DNA of 64,000 nucleotides from Ettlia oleoabundans (Eukaryota; Chlorophyta; Chlorophyceae; Chlamydomonadales). The stretch covers positions 17,354-81,353 of the forward strand of contig JAAMXP010000013.1 in assembly GCA_019693395.1 (NCBI GenBank). The letters are read 5' to 3'. The position numbers were made by a program, and so were the translations under genes. Shown here in pieces: positions 34,801 through 45,756 of the stretch. The notes under the pieces are model-generated. The model made no database searches. It saw nothing but the letters and a program-made list of their open reading frames with translations, and had not been told where the DNA came from. The first letter of the stretch is position 1; the number at the start of each line of letters is the position of its first letter.

Positions 34801-37800
34801 AGGCAACTGCAAGACCACATTCATGGCCATGGTATCCCCTGCTGTGGAAGCCTTCTCAGGTGGGTGTCGATGCTAAGGCAGGAAGTTAATACGCTGTTGT
34901 CCTGTAGCGGCTTAGCTTCACAACTTTTGGCGGGTAGAAGTGGTTGGGGACATCCAGGGAAGCAAGCTGGCGCTTTGGTGGTGGTGGAATCTTAGAGACT
35001 GAATACGTGCTGGGGTTCAGCCCCTTGGGAAGGCCACCAGGTGTACGATGGCACCCATAGAGAAGCCAGAGTATGACTGATTTGGTCTGGGCTGTCTGAT
35101 TCCCATCCTTTTTCAGAGTCGCTGTCAACCTTGAAGTTTGCCAACCGTGCCAAGTGCATGCGCAACTTGCCAAAGGTGGGTGCTGCTTTATCCTCAGCCT
35201 CTTCGGTATGTCGCCCGTGCAACTGGTGTCGGGTACTCCCTGTCTCCCTTTAACTCCTCCCCACTGGCCAGCCGTGATCTGCTGCACCGCATCCCTGCCA
35301 CTCCTGCCTAAACCCTGCCTACCCATCTGTAGTCATTTTTCCCATCTGTAGTCAATTTTCCCATCCTTCCCACCCCACATCAGCATCATTTTTTATCCTA
35401 AATCTCCTGTGCCACTATGCCCAGGTGAACGAGGACCTAGACCACGTCACCATGCTGCGCAAGTACGAGCGGGAGCTGCGGCGGCTGCGTGCCGAGCTGC
35501 AGCAGAAGAGCAAGGACCTGGTGGACAAGCGTCTGGTGCTGCAGGTGGGTGGCTGGCCGAAAGGCTGCAGTCGAGTAGTGTGTGTGGGCGGCTCCGGCGG
35601 TGGGTGGTGATGTTTGCTGGTAGGCAAGTGAGCTGGCTGGTGCAGGTGGGGCAATGCGTGTGAGTGCCGCTGCTTTAAGTAAAAAATCAGCCACAATATG
35701 CATTCACTTTCCAATAACTCACGAGCTAGGCCTTCCTCCCTACGCCTGCCCACCGCCATTCCATCTTCATCAGATTGAGGAGGCCCGGCGCCGTGAGCAG
35801 GCGGACAAGATCGCCGCCATCCACGCCTTGGAGCGGCAGAGCCAGGAGATTATGAAGCACAAGCATGCCATGGCGGCGCTGCAGACACGCATTGCCTCCA
35901 TGCAGAGCCAGCTGCTGATTGGGGGGCAGCAAATTGAGGACACGCCGCAGTTCAGGTGTGGGATGAACGGCATGGCAAATGGGGGGCTAGGGGGAGCTGT
36001 TTAAATCGCATTGTGCAGGGTCTGTTGGGCGCGCCCACTATGGGCTGTGTCGGGAAACAGTGAGCCTGCACCTTCCTCTTTTTGCCCTTCTCCTGCGATT
36101 TCGCTACTGAATCCGTCTCCATCCCTTTAGCCACCCTGTTATGCAGGACACTGTTGGCCAAGGAGCAGGCTCGCATCAGGCAGCAGTATGAGGAGCGGCT
36201 GCGGGAGCTGGAAAGCGAGCGGCAGAGCGTGCAGGAGGATAAAGCACAGGTGGGTGGATGGGTCGTGGGTGATCTGGCGGGCAAGCGAAGGGCGGGCAAT
36301 TAGTTGTCCGGAGCCATACCTAGCTGTTTACAGCGGCGCTGACAAACTGGCACCTCTTGTCGCAGGTGGAGCGCTACAAGGCGTTACTGCTCAAGCAGCG
36401 GGACATCATGATTGCGCTGACTCAGCGGCTGAATGAGCGGGATGAGCAGATCCTGGGCTTGCAGGCGGAGTTGGAGGCGTATGACACGCATCAAAAGTGA
36501 GTGGGCGGGCAAGGGAGTGTTGGGCAGGTGTAGGAAGGCATAGCCGGGCCAGGTGTCTGGGTGACGGTGGCCACCCTGAGGAGTGTCAGGCACTGGAGGC
36601 CCAGCCTACTTTGCACTAGCAGTCAGCGAGCAAGGGCCGATTGGTGGGGTAAGCCAGGACTGAAGTAGGGGCTGAGGTTGTAAATCGCGATTGAGTGGTG
36701 GCACCCAATTTGATATATGCGCATTAGTGATAGCAGTGTGGGGGTGGCTTTGTGTGAGACGCAGGAACCAAGTGGGATGAAGGAACCAAGGGGGTGCTAA
36801 GAGCTGCGTGCCCTAAATCATACCGGCAGTAACCCAGATGGTGGGCTGGCCCGTCTGTGTCCCTAACCTTCGCCATCCTGCGATTCCTGGCTCTCACCTG
36901 AGCTGCTGTGATCCGATCAAGCCTGCATCCATGCATTATGCAGGAAGCTTGAAGATCAGCTTGATCAGAAAACTGCTGAGCTCATCATGCTACGCAAGGC
37001 AGCCGTGGAGCACAGTGGCAGCAGCAAGGCAGCAACGCTTGAAGCAGCAGTAGAATCACGTGGCGGCGGCAGCTGGGCAATACCTGCCTCGGTGTCAGCA
37101 GCGCCTCAGGGCCCGCAGCCAGTCCCCGCTGAAGTGGCTGGATATGACAGTGAAGCGGGCACCCCCGTGGCTTGGCAGCATGGCGGCACCGGCGGTCAAG
37201 GCAGTGGCGAGTTTGGCGGCAGCAGCGGCTCGGGAGGCGCAGTTGTGGATGCATTGCGGCAGCAGCTTGACGAGATGCAGCTACAGCAAGGTAGGGAGGC
37301 GGCTGCAGCTGCAGAGCGTGAGGCAGCGTGGCGGCAGCAGGCCGAGGTGCTGCAGTCCCGAGTGACGCAGCTACAGCAGCAGTTGATGGAACAGCAGCAG
37401 CAGCAGCCGGCTCGTGGTAGCCACACGCAGGCCGCAGCGTTGGCGGCGCAGCGCGATGCGTTGAGCAAAGAACGGGATGCGCTGCGCACCATTCTGGACA
37501 GCAAAGTGCGGGTGCTGGTGGAGGATATTGGACGCAGCGTGGGGGAGCTGCCGTCAGAGGTGGGTCCTTGGCTTGGGCGTGGGTCGACTCTCAGCTATGT
37601 CACAGCCGCATATATCTGCTCCTGTTGCTATCAACACACTGAAGCGAGACATCCTGCCGGCTTGATCAGTTTTGGAGTATAATGCAAAGTGCTGTTAAGA
37701 GGCTAAGACCCTGTGCTATGCATGACAGCATGCACGCCTTGCTCACATTTGTGCCTTTCTGCATTTTTGCAATGGTCTGCTGCCTTACATTTGCACGCAG

Positions 37801-37890
37801 GCCCAGGAACATCCCAAGTTGGGCAAGCAGTTGGAGTACCTTGGCAAGCTGGTGCGGGCGACAGTGCAGGCAATGGCGGCACAGCAATGA
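31821..37890 (+). CDS. N-terminal-motor kinesin with coiled-coil tail
   Basis: ATP-driven microtubule motor. Sixteen exons: 31821-31955, 32064-32213, 32393-32500, 32750-32953, 33180-33191, 33496-33607, 33820-33999, 34283-34514, 34762-34859, 35117-35175, 35425-35544, 35774-35955, 36147-36249, 36366-36496, 36944-37559, 37801-37890; about 843 aa. Motor domain about 46-430: [12 protein letters not shown]-loop [27 protein letters not shown], switch [14 protein letters not shown], switch [51 protein letters not shown] neck and coiled coil follow ([40 protein letters not shown]), then a Gly/Gln-rich stretch and another coiled coil near the C-terminus. Exon 5 is only 12 nt (IYNE). I could not place the subfamily; the neck resembles kinesins seen in ciliated protists and algae. 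A TGTAA signal lies at 38087. Confidence 0.9.
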
Positions 37891-38289
37891 CATTGATTGC
37901 TTGGCTAAGTAAAGCAGATACAGCAGCAAGATGGGCGCCTGCTGGTGTGGCACGCTGGCGGCAGTGTGTGCCTCTACATTGCGACATTTTGCAATGCAGG
38001 CTCTTTTCTTTGACAATCTTGTATTTCGCTGTCAAATTGTTTTGCTGCTGTGTTGCTATTACCAACCAAATATATTTGTCACTTGCTGTAAGGTACAAAC
38101 GCTTTCGCGTCGTGCGCTCAAGTTCAACAGCTGTCAGCTGCCAGAGCATCACATGTAGAGCACAAATGCATGCAAGGGGAGTGGGTAGTTTGGTTGGGGG
38201 GACAGTGCATCACAACTCGGCGCCGCCGCATGTGTTACCATCAAAGAAGGGGAGGTTGGGAGGCATACTAGCTGGATCAATCTCGGCTA
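37891..38289. other. Tail-to-tail intergenic region kinesin / Tctex light chain
   Basis: About 400 bp of low coding potential, presumably two 3' UTRs. Confidence 0.45.
38087..38091 (+). terminator. Candidate poly(A) signal TGTAA downstream of kinesin
   Basis: TGTAA about 200 bp after the kinesin stop, still upstream of the facing Tctex gene end. A short motif, so chance is possible. Confidence 0.4.
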
Positions 38290-38956
38290 TCATTCAAAGT
38301 AGAGGGCAAACACCTGTGCTGAGCAGAACAGGCTCTCGTTCTGGAAGGTCTCGGAGGCGAAGCCATCAGTAGTGGTGTCCCACAGGCATTGGCTGCTGCA
38401 GTTGAAGGTCTGGCACTTGCGCTCACCAATCGTCACATGCACTACAAGCTTGTGGCGGTCAAACCCAAGTGCCTTCACCCGCGCCCGGATGTCGTCTGCA
38501 CAGGCAGGCATTGAGGGACAGAATCCACTCATTTGTTCGCAGATCTTGGTGTGGACGCTTTCCAGCTCCTGGCTATAACGGACCGCAATGTCTGTAGAAG
38601 CTAGGTGGCCAGCACACTGGGATGCTTCACCATGCTGGTTTTGAGATGCTGGTAACGCACCGCCCAGCTGCTTGGTCATTTGGCTGCCCCGCACGGGGTC
38701 ATACACTTGTCCTTCCAGTCGCTCTGCCAGCAGCGCTTTGAGAACAGCCTCCACCTTGTACTGTCGAAACTTTTCAGCCTGCAACAGTGGTGGGAGCAGA
38801 ACACATGACCAACGGTGGGTGGCGGCAGCATGGTAGGCGACGTCTATTAGGAGCAGCAGCGCTGTCAGGGGTCTACACCTCCTCTGGCTCCGTTCGATAC
38901 GTGTTTTCATAGAATGTCTGCTTCAGCGGGCCACCATCCTCGTCCACGAGCGCCAT
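38290..38956 (-). CDS. DYNLT2B: Tctex-type dynein light chain (DYNLT2B/Tctex2b-like)
   Basis: Small subunit of axonemal or intraflagellar-transport dynein. Three exons, minus strand: 38956-38879, 38778-38661, 38495-38290; about 133 aa, as expected (human DYNLT2B is 142). Motifs: KQTFYENTYRTEPEE, then AEKFRQYKVEAVLKALLAER, YDPVRGSQMTKQL, DDIRARVKALGFDRHKLVVH, VTIGERKCQ, CLWDTTTDGFAS, and the family-type end LFCSAQVFALYFE. The Tctex fold covers residues ~30-133. Whether it is the inner-arm Tctex2b or the IFT-dynein TCTEX1D2 member cannot be decided by eye. Divergent with the penta-EF-hand gene. Confidence 0.82.
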
Positions 38957-39420
38957 TTGCGAATCGGTCAAACTCAGGCAAACTCTGACTCAGCTGTGCT
39001 GTGGGCTTCCGCTGCAGATGCCGCAAACATACCAATGGCATTTCCGTGACGAAAGAAGTGAGTAAGGAGGAGGCACCATGCTGCGCTTGCGCGGGTTTGC
39101 GGTTTGCATGAGCCGCGTGTTGGGAACGTTGAAGCCTGGATGCACTTGCGGCGTTGTCGATTCCAAGCACGGTCAAGTTGGGACAACTCGAGTTTTGCAA
39201 GAGCAGGACAGGCAGAGGTCGGTGTCCCGATTCTCCAGATTCCTGCGCGTGCCTTTCGCTATGGCACGAGATGAACTAGAACGATCATCATTTCGACTTG
39301 GTGCTCGCTACACTTTTGGTTTCTCCCCGCGGGGGTGGCGTCTGCCGCCAGCAGCTGCCGCCACCCGCACACGGGAAGTTTGCAACCCTGCTCGTGCTGT
39401 CGCCTTCCTGCCCGCAGATC
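38957..39420. promoter_or_regulatory. Divergent region Tctex light chain / penta-EF-hand gene
   Basis: 464 bp between start codons. The base run ending cccgcag just before 39418 is a good acceptor, so the right-hand gene may have a 5'-UTR intron here. Confidence 0.4.
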
Positions 39421-41406
39421 ATGGCGGCTCCAAATCCAGCACAGCTGCAACAATGGTTTGCTTCAATTGACACCGACAGGACTGGTGAGGCCTGGCATGT
39501 CCAGCCGGTGCGTGGCTTCCTCACTTTGCCACGGCTGTGACAGCAAGTTGTCGGAACTGTGAGCAGCGCTAAGAAAGCCACACTTGCCTTGCGTGCAGGC
39601 ACCATTACGGCGGCGGAACTCCAACGGGCGCTTGCTCTGGGTGGCTTACAGTTCAGCCTCATGGCATGTGCACAGGTGCAGTGGAGGCGTTGCAACCGTG
39701 GCTCAATCAGAGGGGCTTCCGTGCCAACCAACTGGCCATATGCCACCCATATTGCTGCTGATCTTGTAAACCAAATCATCCTATTGACTGTTACTGTCGT
39801 CGCGCCTACAGCAGCCGGCACAGTCTGTGACCCAACTATCTGGCTGCTGCTTGCGGCTCACAGCCTCAATCGCTCCCCTTTCCATCGCCAGCAATGCTGA
39901 TTTCTGTGTTTCTTTCCATCGTCCCAAATTGTAGATGGTTCGCCTCCACGATCGCGACAACAGTGGAACTATCAGCCAACATGAGGTGACCCTGCAGCCC
40001 ACATGCACTCTATTCATTTATCACGATCCGCTGGCACATGGCGTGCCCCAGGCACATGGCGTGCTGCTCTGCCCCTTTGCCCATGCACCATGTCACGCGC
40101 TGTCCCCGTTGTTTTGGTCTGCCATTCCCCTGCAGTTTGGCAGCCTACACATGCAGCTCACTGAAATCCGCACTGCCTTCACGGCGGCAGCACGGGGTGC
40201 AGACAGCCTCAGCGCTGAGCAGGTGGCACAGCTGGTGGCACAGCAAGGTGAATTGGCAACCGGTTGGTGTTGGTGCACCAACCCCAACCGCTTGCCGTCC
40301 GGTTTCATTTCTCGGGGGCCCATAGGAGCAATGAGCGGATCTGAAGGGCTGCTAGGCGGGGCCCCACTGTTCGCACGTGCCCTGGCAATCACTGCTAGCT
40401 TAATGATGCCTCCCTGGCGGGTGCATCACGTGGCCTTCTCGCCCGCCAAGCTGTCGAGCTTGCCAGCTGGCAAGCTCAACATCAGCTGCTGGAAGCTGCC
40501 CAGCGCCAATCCCATGCTTCCCTAACATGGCACGCCGGTGCTGTGGCCCTCCTGCTGCTGCAGGCTACCGTCTTGAGCCGCCGGCAGTGCAAGCACTTTG
40601 CAGGTCAGACATAACTCCCCCCACGTTGCCGTACCCAGCCGGTCATGTTGCGCTGGGAGGGGTGCATGCCTCCTGCTCTCCCAACCTTTATTTTATAGCT
40701 AGCTCGTGGCCTATGCTGTTGTTGCACTGTTTGCAGGTCCTTTGACCCTGATCGCAACGGTGAGTAGGAAACATACGAGACACCGCCACATACGCATCCC
40801 CATGAGGCGTATGACGCCGTAGTGCAGCAAGCTGCACATGCTGGAAGCGGTAGTAAAGCTGCCTGCTTCCCTCAGCCAGAAAATGTATGGCATCATGCTG
40901 TAAGCGGTTCTTCACCTTGCCATGGCCATCAACAAATGCTGAAGCACCACTAACAAACGTGACCTGCCCCACGCCAAGTTCTGCAGGCCGGTTTGGGCTT
41001 CCAGAGTACACAATGCTTGTCATCTTCCTGCTCTCATCCAAACAGATCTTTGCAGCATTTGACCCGCAGGCGAGCACATAGGGCCGGGTGCTGGGGCACT
41101 GCATGCTGTGCACGCTGACGGTATGGCTGGGATGCGTTGGTTTGATTGGCCAGCACCTGATGTGAGAGATTACCGTACCTTCACATCTCCAATGTAGCTC
41201 TACATCTCCCACTCCCTTTGTGCAGAACACGGGTCGTGTCAGCTTTGACTACAGCCAGGCAAGTGGGCAGCATTTGGGGAGTGATGTCACTGTGTGGTTA
41301 CCCATGCCGGCTTGCTCTACCCTTCGCAAGACTGTTCTTTCACTGCTGTTTGTTGTGTTAACTGCCTTGTGTGCAGTTTGTGTACGCGGCCGCCCAGACT
41401 CGATGA
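39421..41406 (+). CDS. Penta-EF-hand calcium-binding protein (ALG-2/peflin type)
   Basis: Calcium sensor of the PEF family. Nine exons: 39421-39484, 39599-39675, 39935-39985, 40136-40247, 40564-40603, 40737-40759, 40987-41069, 41226-41258, 41377-41406; about 170 aa, the usual PEF size. EF loops: DTDRTGTITAAELQRAL and RLHDRDNSGTISQHEF are good loops, then a weaker third (RGADSLSAEQVAQLVAQQGY), SFDPDRNGRFGLPEY, and FAAFDPQNTGRVSFDYSQFV. The end FVYAAAQTR is typical of PEF dimer partners. Exon 6 is only 23 nt. The introns at 41070 and 41259 start GC; phase and the conserved DPQ-NTGRV and SYQ/SQ-FVYA joins require these sites. A membrane-traffic or repair role is known for ALG-2 homologues, not shown here. 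Confidence 0.82.
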
Positions 41407-42467
41407 AGTTGGCGTTTGCAGAGTTTGTGTCCACAAGTGCCGCGCATTATTTGCTGGAGGCTATCCTAGCTGGCACCGGAGCGGGAAAGTGTCTTGGCCC
41501 TGTGCATCAGCGGCAACACCGTTTTTTCGCCGGCTTCTCCTTTTCTCCTGACACACATTTTACCCTAACCTTTTCAGAGCTTGGCCCACGTCGTCTTCTC
41601 ATTAGACCTGCCTGCATCTGCCACACACAGTGCAGTCCTGTGTGGTTGATCGCATCAAGCAAGTGGAACATATCTCTTGCCTATCACCACACTCGCCATG
41701 TGACCCTCCTGCCTACTGCAGCATGGCACGGGGTGCCGCATGATTATGCCATTGGCCCTGCGTTGTTTCACTGTCTTCTACGTCTTCTGCTTCCTATCTC
41801 CCTATCGGACTTCCCCGCAAGTTCCGTGTAGCACTTGTCATCCTATCTTCATGCCATCACTATACTGCTCATAGGTGTGTGATGCGAGGTGATTGTTGGG
41901 ATTCTCAAGGTCCCAATACCCTTGCAGGCCGCTCACTTCGCCTGGGTCGGGAAGATGAAGCACATCCGCAATTACCTGATCTGGGCGATTACCGTGGCAA
42001 CGCATGTAAGTGTGTGCAGGGAGCCGCGAAGGAATATGCAAGAGCACTGAAAAGCGGGCAGCCCTAGTGTGTCAAGCAAGGGAGCAGGGAGCAAAACCAG
42101 CAGGCAGAGACAGTAGGGGGATTAGGAAGTAATATTCGCATGGGTGTGCAGCCACATGGGTGGGTGGGGTGGGGCGTCAGTGTCACACACAGGGCAAGAC
42201 AGTGCAGGACAACAGGCGGACAAGCTGTGGCTTGCATGGCAGCCCGCCTTGTTCCTGCTACAACACAGTGGTATGATGTGGCATCTGGGCCGCCTCAGCA
42301 TGGTACCATGTGAACCGTAATCACCAGCATCATATGGAAGCTACGCGTCCTAAACAGCAACAGATTGCTCTCAGGAAGATCAAAAGGAGAGCCTCACACA
42401 AAGCCTCACATATGCTGGCTGGCCACAGAAAAACCACAGGAAAGCGGCGTTGCTCACACTAGCGCTG
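41407..42467. other. Long intergenic region penta-EF-hand gene / SULP2
   Basis: About 1,060 bp between two facing gene ends, more than UTRs need. It contains one exon-like block (41928-42067, listed separately). The rest shows no support for a gene. Confidence 0.5.
41928..42067 (+). other. Orphan exon-like open stretch
   Basis: A good acceptor (cccttgcag) is followed by 26 open codons (HFAWVGKMKHIRNYLIWAIT in the middle) and a consensus donor gtaagt at 42006. Only 14 bp later comes tgtgtgcag and a second open stretch in a compatible phase (KEYARALKSGQP, stop at 42067). Fourteen bp is too short for a spliceosomal intron. No first exon was found. It may be a relic, an unrecognised small gene, or chance. 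Confidence 0.25.
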
Positions 42468-45400
42468 TCACTTGGAGGTCTCCTCTGCTGCTGCCGCCTC
42501 CAGCCGGTCCTTGACCAAAAGCGTGAACAGCGCTAGGAAGGAAAGCAGGACCGCAGCCGCAAATGCCGCCTCGGTGTTGTACTCCTGCAGGAGTGTGGGG
42601 GATGGGGGGTGGGGTGGGGGATGGGGGGGGACGCTAGAGTAAGAGGGAGGTAGAGGAAGCAGGCTGGCCCAAGCACAGGCACATTGACCGTGCCAGAATG
42701 TGCGACGGGACGACTGATACTTCTACCATATGCAGCAGGCACCTGGGAACGGCAATACGGTAACTCACCTTGTATGCTGACTCCACGTAAAGCGTAAGGG
42801 TCTGCGTTTGGCCGATGATGTTGCCACTGATCACGGAGACCGCTCCAAACTCACCCATGGCTCGCTGTGCAAAGGAGGGAAGATGCATATATACATGTAA
42901 TGGATACATTTTGGGAATGAGGCAAACATCTAATACCCGTATCTGTTCCAGCACCAAGCTGAACAGCACTGCACAGATGCTAGTCTCCAGCTGCTCTTAC
43001 AAAATCCGCACAAAGCACACACTGTGCGCCAGCCTGAAGCGGGCCCGCCAGTGGTGCTTGCATTGGCGGTACAAGGCATACAATACGACGACAGCCGCTC
43101 ACCGCGTTTGTGAGGATGACGCCGTAGAGGAGCCCCCACCGGATGTTGGGCAGCGTCACGTTCCAAAACACTTGGAAGTCATTGGCACCTAGTGACCTGC
43201 ATGGCCAGGCCAGGCCAGGCAAGGGCATAAAGGAGCCGGGAGTGGCACACAGCGGTGGCAAAGCAACGTCTCCACATTACTGGTGCAATGCTGGCAGGGT
43301 GCGAGCACTGGGAGCAACGCTGCTAGCGGCAAGCTGCTCGTGCCGCAGTAGCGGGTGCAGACCGTGGGAAACGGGCCTCGCTGGCTAGGTGTTGGTCTGT
43401 GGGCAACCAGTTGAACAGTCATCAACACCATCTTTCTTAGCCACCCATACAACCCATCAAGAAAGCCGGCCACCGAAGCCTACCGGCCCTAGGCCCACCT
43501 CACCTTGCCGCCTCCTCCTCCGCCATGTCCATCTGTTCCAGGATGGGCAGCAGCTCCCTCACCACAAAGGGCATGGTCACAAACAGCGTGGCCAGCGCCA
43601 TTCCTGAACCAGGCACACGCACATACACATCGAGAGAAAAGTAATGAAGCAACCAGAGGCAGGTGATGACACACGGGGACGCAGTGCGCGGCAGTAGGCG
43701 GTACTGTCCCGCCCAGAGGAAGCAGCCCGGGGAAGCAAGCAAATCTGACGTGCGCAGCAGGGCACAGCGAGCGGCAATCAGCAGCTTACCTGGGAAGGCA
43801 AACACGATGGGGAAGCCCCACTTGGCTATGAGCGGCGCAAAGAGGCCCCTGCGGCCGTACAGCAGCACAAACATCATCCCTGCAGAGGGAAGGCAGCGGG
43901 TGCACTGGCTCAACAGTTATGAGGTTGGTCGAACAGCCACCCGATGTAGCAATGTTGGCATTGTAAAGGGACTCAGAAGAAGATAGATAGCTCTGGGTTA
44001 CACGTGCAAATGGAAAGAGCCAGACCCTGACATCTGGCAATGGACACACTGTTTGGCAGCTGACTCTCTAAAGCAACCCATGGCTGCTGTTCAAGTGGAT
44101 CTAGCAGCATTCGCTGCCCCCTTGCCTGTGATGACAGGAGAAATGGAGAAGGGCAAGTCCAGCAAGCTGATAAGGAAGGTCTTGCCCCTAAAGTCGTTGC
44201 GGGACAGGAAGAGAGCGGCCTGCAAGCAGAGCAAGGGAGTTGGTGCATGGAGTGTAACAGGAACAGCAGAGTCATGTCCAATGTGTGGCAAGCGGGACCT
44301 TTAGGTCCTTGATTGTCGCCACATCCCCTCCCACATGCCCTGCCTGCCTGCCTCCCTGCATGAGCAGTCAGTCCAGCTTCCAACTCTTACTCAAAGCCTT
44401 AAACTCAAAGCCTGGCAGTAGCCAGGCCGCAGGGCTTACCTGGATGCCAAATGCGGTGTTCACGGGTACCGCCACCAGGCTGAGTAGTAGGGTCATCTTT
44501 ACTGCCTGCTCCACAGCAGGCACAGCACAAGCAGAAAGAGCAGCAGCGTAAAGGGGCTGATGCTCTTCAACACACTTCAACGAACTAACAAACCAAACGA
44601 TTGCAGCTAGCAAAGCGCAGCAAGCACCAGGATCGAGGTTAGCAATGCATCGCACCATCCAAACCATGCTGCGTTGTATTGCCACTGCTATTGCCACTCA
44701 AGTATATATGACTGACGCTGCCCGCCGTCACCGTGTGCTTCATGTTGCTACGCCATTGACCCCTTGGTGGCAAACTGCCCTCCGTCAACAAGGGCTCCTC
44801 CTGGATAACTTCAGCTGTGTGGCTCTGCTAAGTGACAAGCCAGACACTTGCCTGCTGGAAGTCTGCCTCTTGCACCGTCTCGATGAAGGGCCCTAGTCCG
44901 TGAGAGAAGGCTTGGACGAAGACATTGAAGAAGGGAATGATGACAATGAGCAGCATGTAGGACACACTCACACCAACTAGCAGCTTCTGCCCCCATGTTG
45001 TGACCTGCAACAGCGAAGAGGCATGACGTAGCATGAGTTGAGCGCTGGTGACTGATGCTCGACTTTGCTGGCAATGGGTGAGGATGTGATGACCCAACAG
45101 AGTTCCCAGCCCTGCTATATCGCTGCGGACACCGTCTGCGCTTGGAAAGCCCAGCAAAGCCTCTGCATATCAATGGAAGCACAGAAAGTGCTCACCGGTT
45201 GGCCGCCGCCGCCACCATGGCCCAGCCCGCCTCCTCCGCCGCCGGCTACTGTCTGCAGCTGCCCCCTGTTCGTTGGTCTATGTCGCAATGTTTGGGCTGC
45301 GCTGCCTGCACACCTCCGCTCCAAGGGGATGTGCAGCTTTGTGCTGGCAAATTGGCTGCCTCCCGCTGCAGAGCGTCTGCTGACATTCAGGGGATACGGT

Positions 45401-45504
45401 ATTCCAATAGGAGGTCTAGCATGCTGTGCGGATGTGCAGCACTGCGAGCTGCTGCCCAGCCGATGGCAGAGTTGGGGGCCTGTTGCTCCCCGCAGAAGAG
45501 ACAT
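42468..45504 (-). CDS. SULP2: Chloroplast sulfate ABC transporter permease (CysW type, SULP2)
   Basis: One of the two permeases that bring sulfate across the plastid inner envelope in green algae. Nine exons, minus strand: 45504-45196, 45004-44852, 44505-44440, 44219-44126, 43879-43790, 43603-43504, 43196-43103, 42864-42769, 42584-42468; about 372 aa. About 100 N-terminal residues (MSLLRGATGPQLCHRLGSSS and on; few acids, Gly-rich end) form the transit peptide. The membrane part aligns with bacterial CysW: LLIVIIPFFNVFVQAFSHGL, FRGKTFLISLLDLPFSISPV, ATLFVTMPFVVRELLPILEQ, the EAA loop EEEAARSLGANDFQVF, VTLPNIRWGLLYGVILTNAR, GEFGAVSVISGNIIGQTQTL. RAMGEFGAVSVISG distinguishes CysW from CysT. The introns at 44851 and 44125 begin GC. 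Divergent with DPH1. Confidence 0.88.
42593..42636 (+). repeat. G-rich tract with G-quadruplex potential in SULP2 intron 8
   Basis: Five or more runs of four to eight G separated by one to three bases on the plus strand (C-rich in the gene's sense strand), starting eight bases beyond the acceptor of the last exon. Confidence 0.6.
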
Positions 45505-45756
45505 CTGCAGTCACCAATGGCACAGCATTCAGATGACATGCCAATGTGCAATGTGAGCATATGCAACTGCCACGGAACAGTGCCCTGCCTAGGTGGCACT
45601 GTTGCCCTGCTGGCGTCAAATAGCCGCAAATAGCTCCCGCCAGCATACGCGTTTGATCCTACAGCAAGCGACTACACGCATATAATCACTGCAGGGTACA
45701 TCGGTGCTTGCTAGCTTTCCGGTGTCACCCTCTGCAAAGCCGTCACGCTTGAACCC
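45505..45756. promoter_or_regulatory. Divergent promoter region SULP2 / DPH1 with a stem-loop
   Basis: 252 bp between start codons. A perfect 9-bp inverted repeat, AACAGTGCC (45576-45584) and GGCACTGTT (45595-45603), flanks a 10-base loop containing CCTAGG. A TATA-like 'catataatc' lies near 45679. Either could be regulatory, but neither is a named element. Confidence 0.45.
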
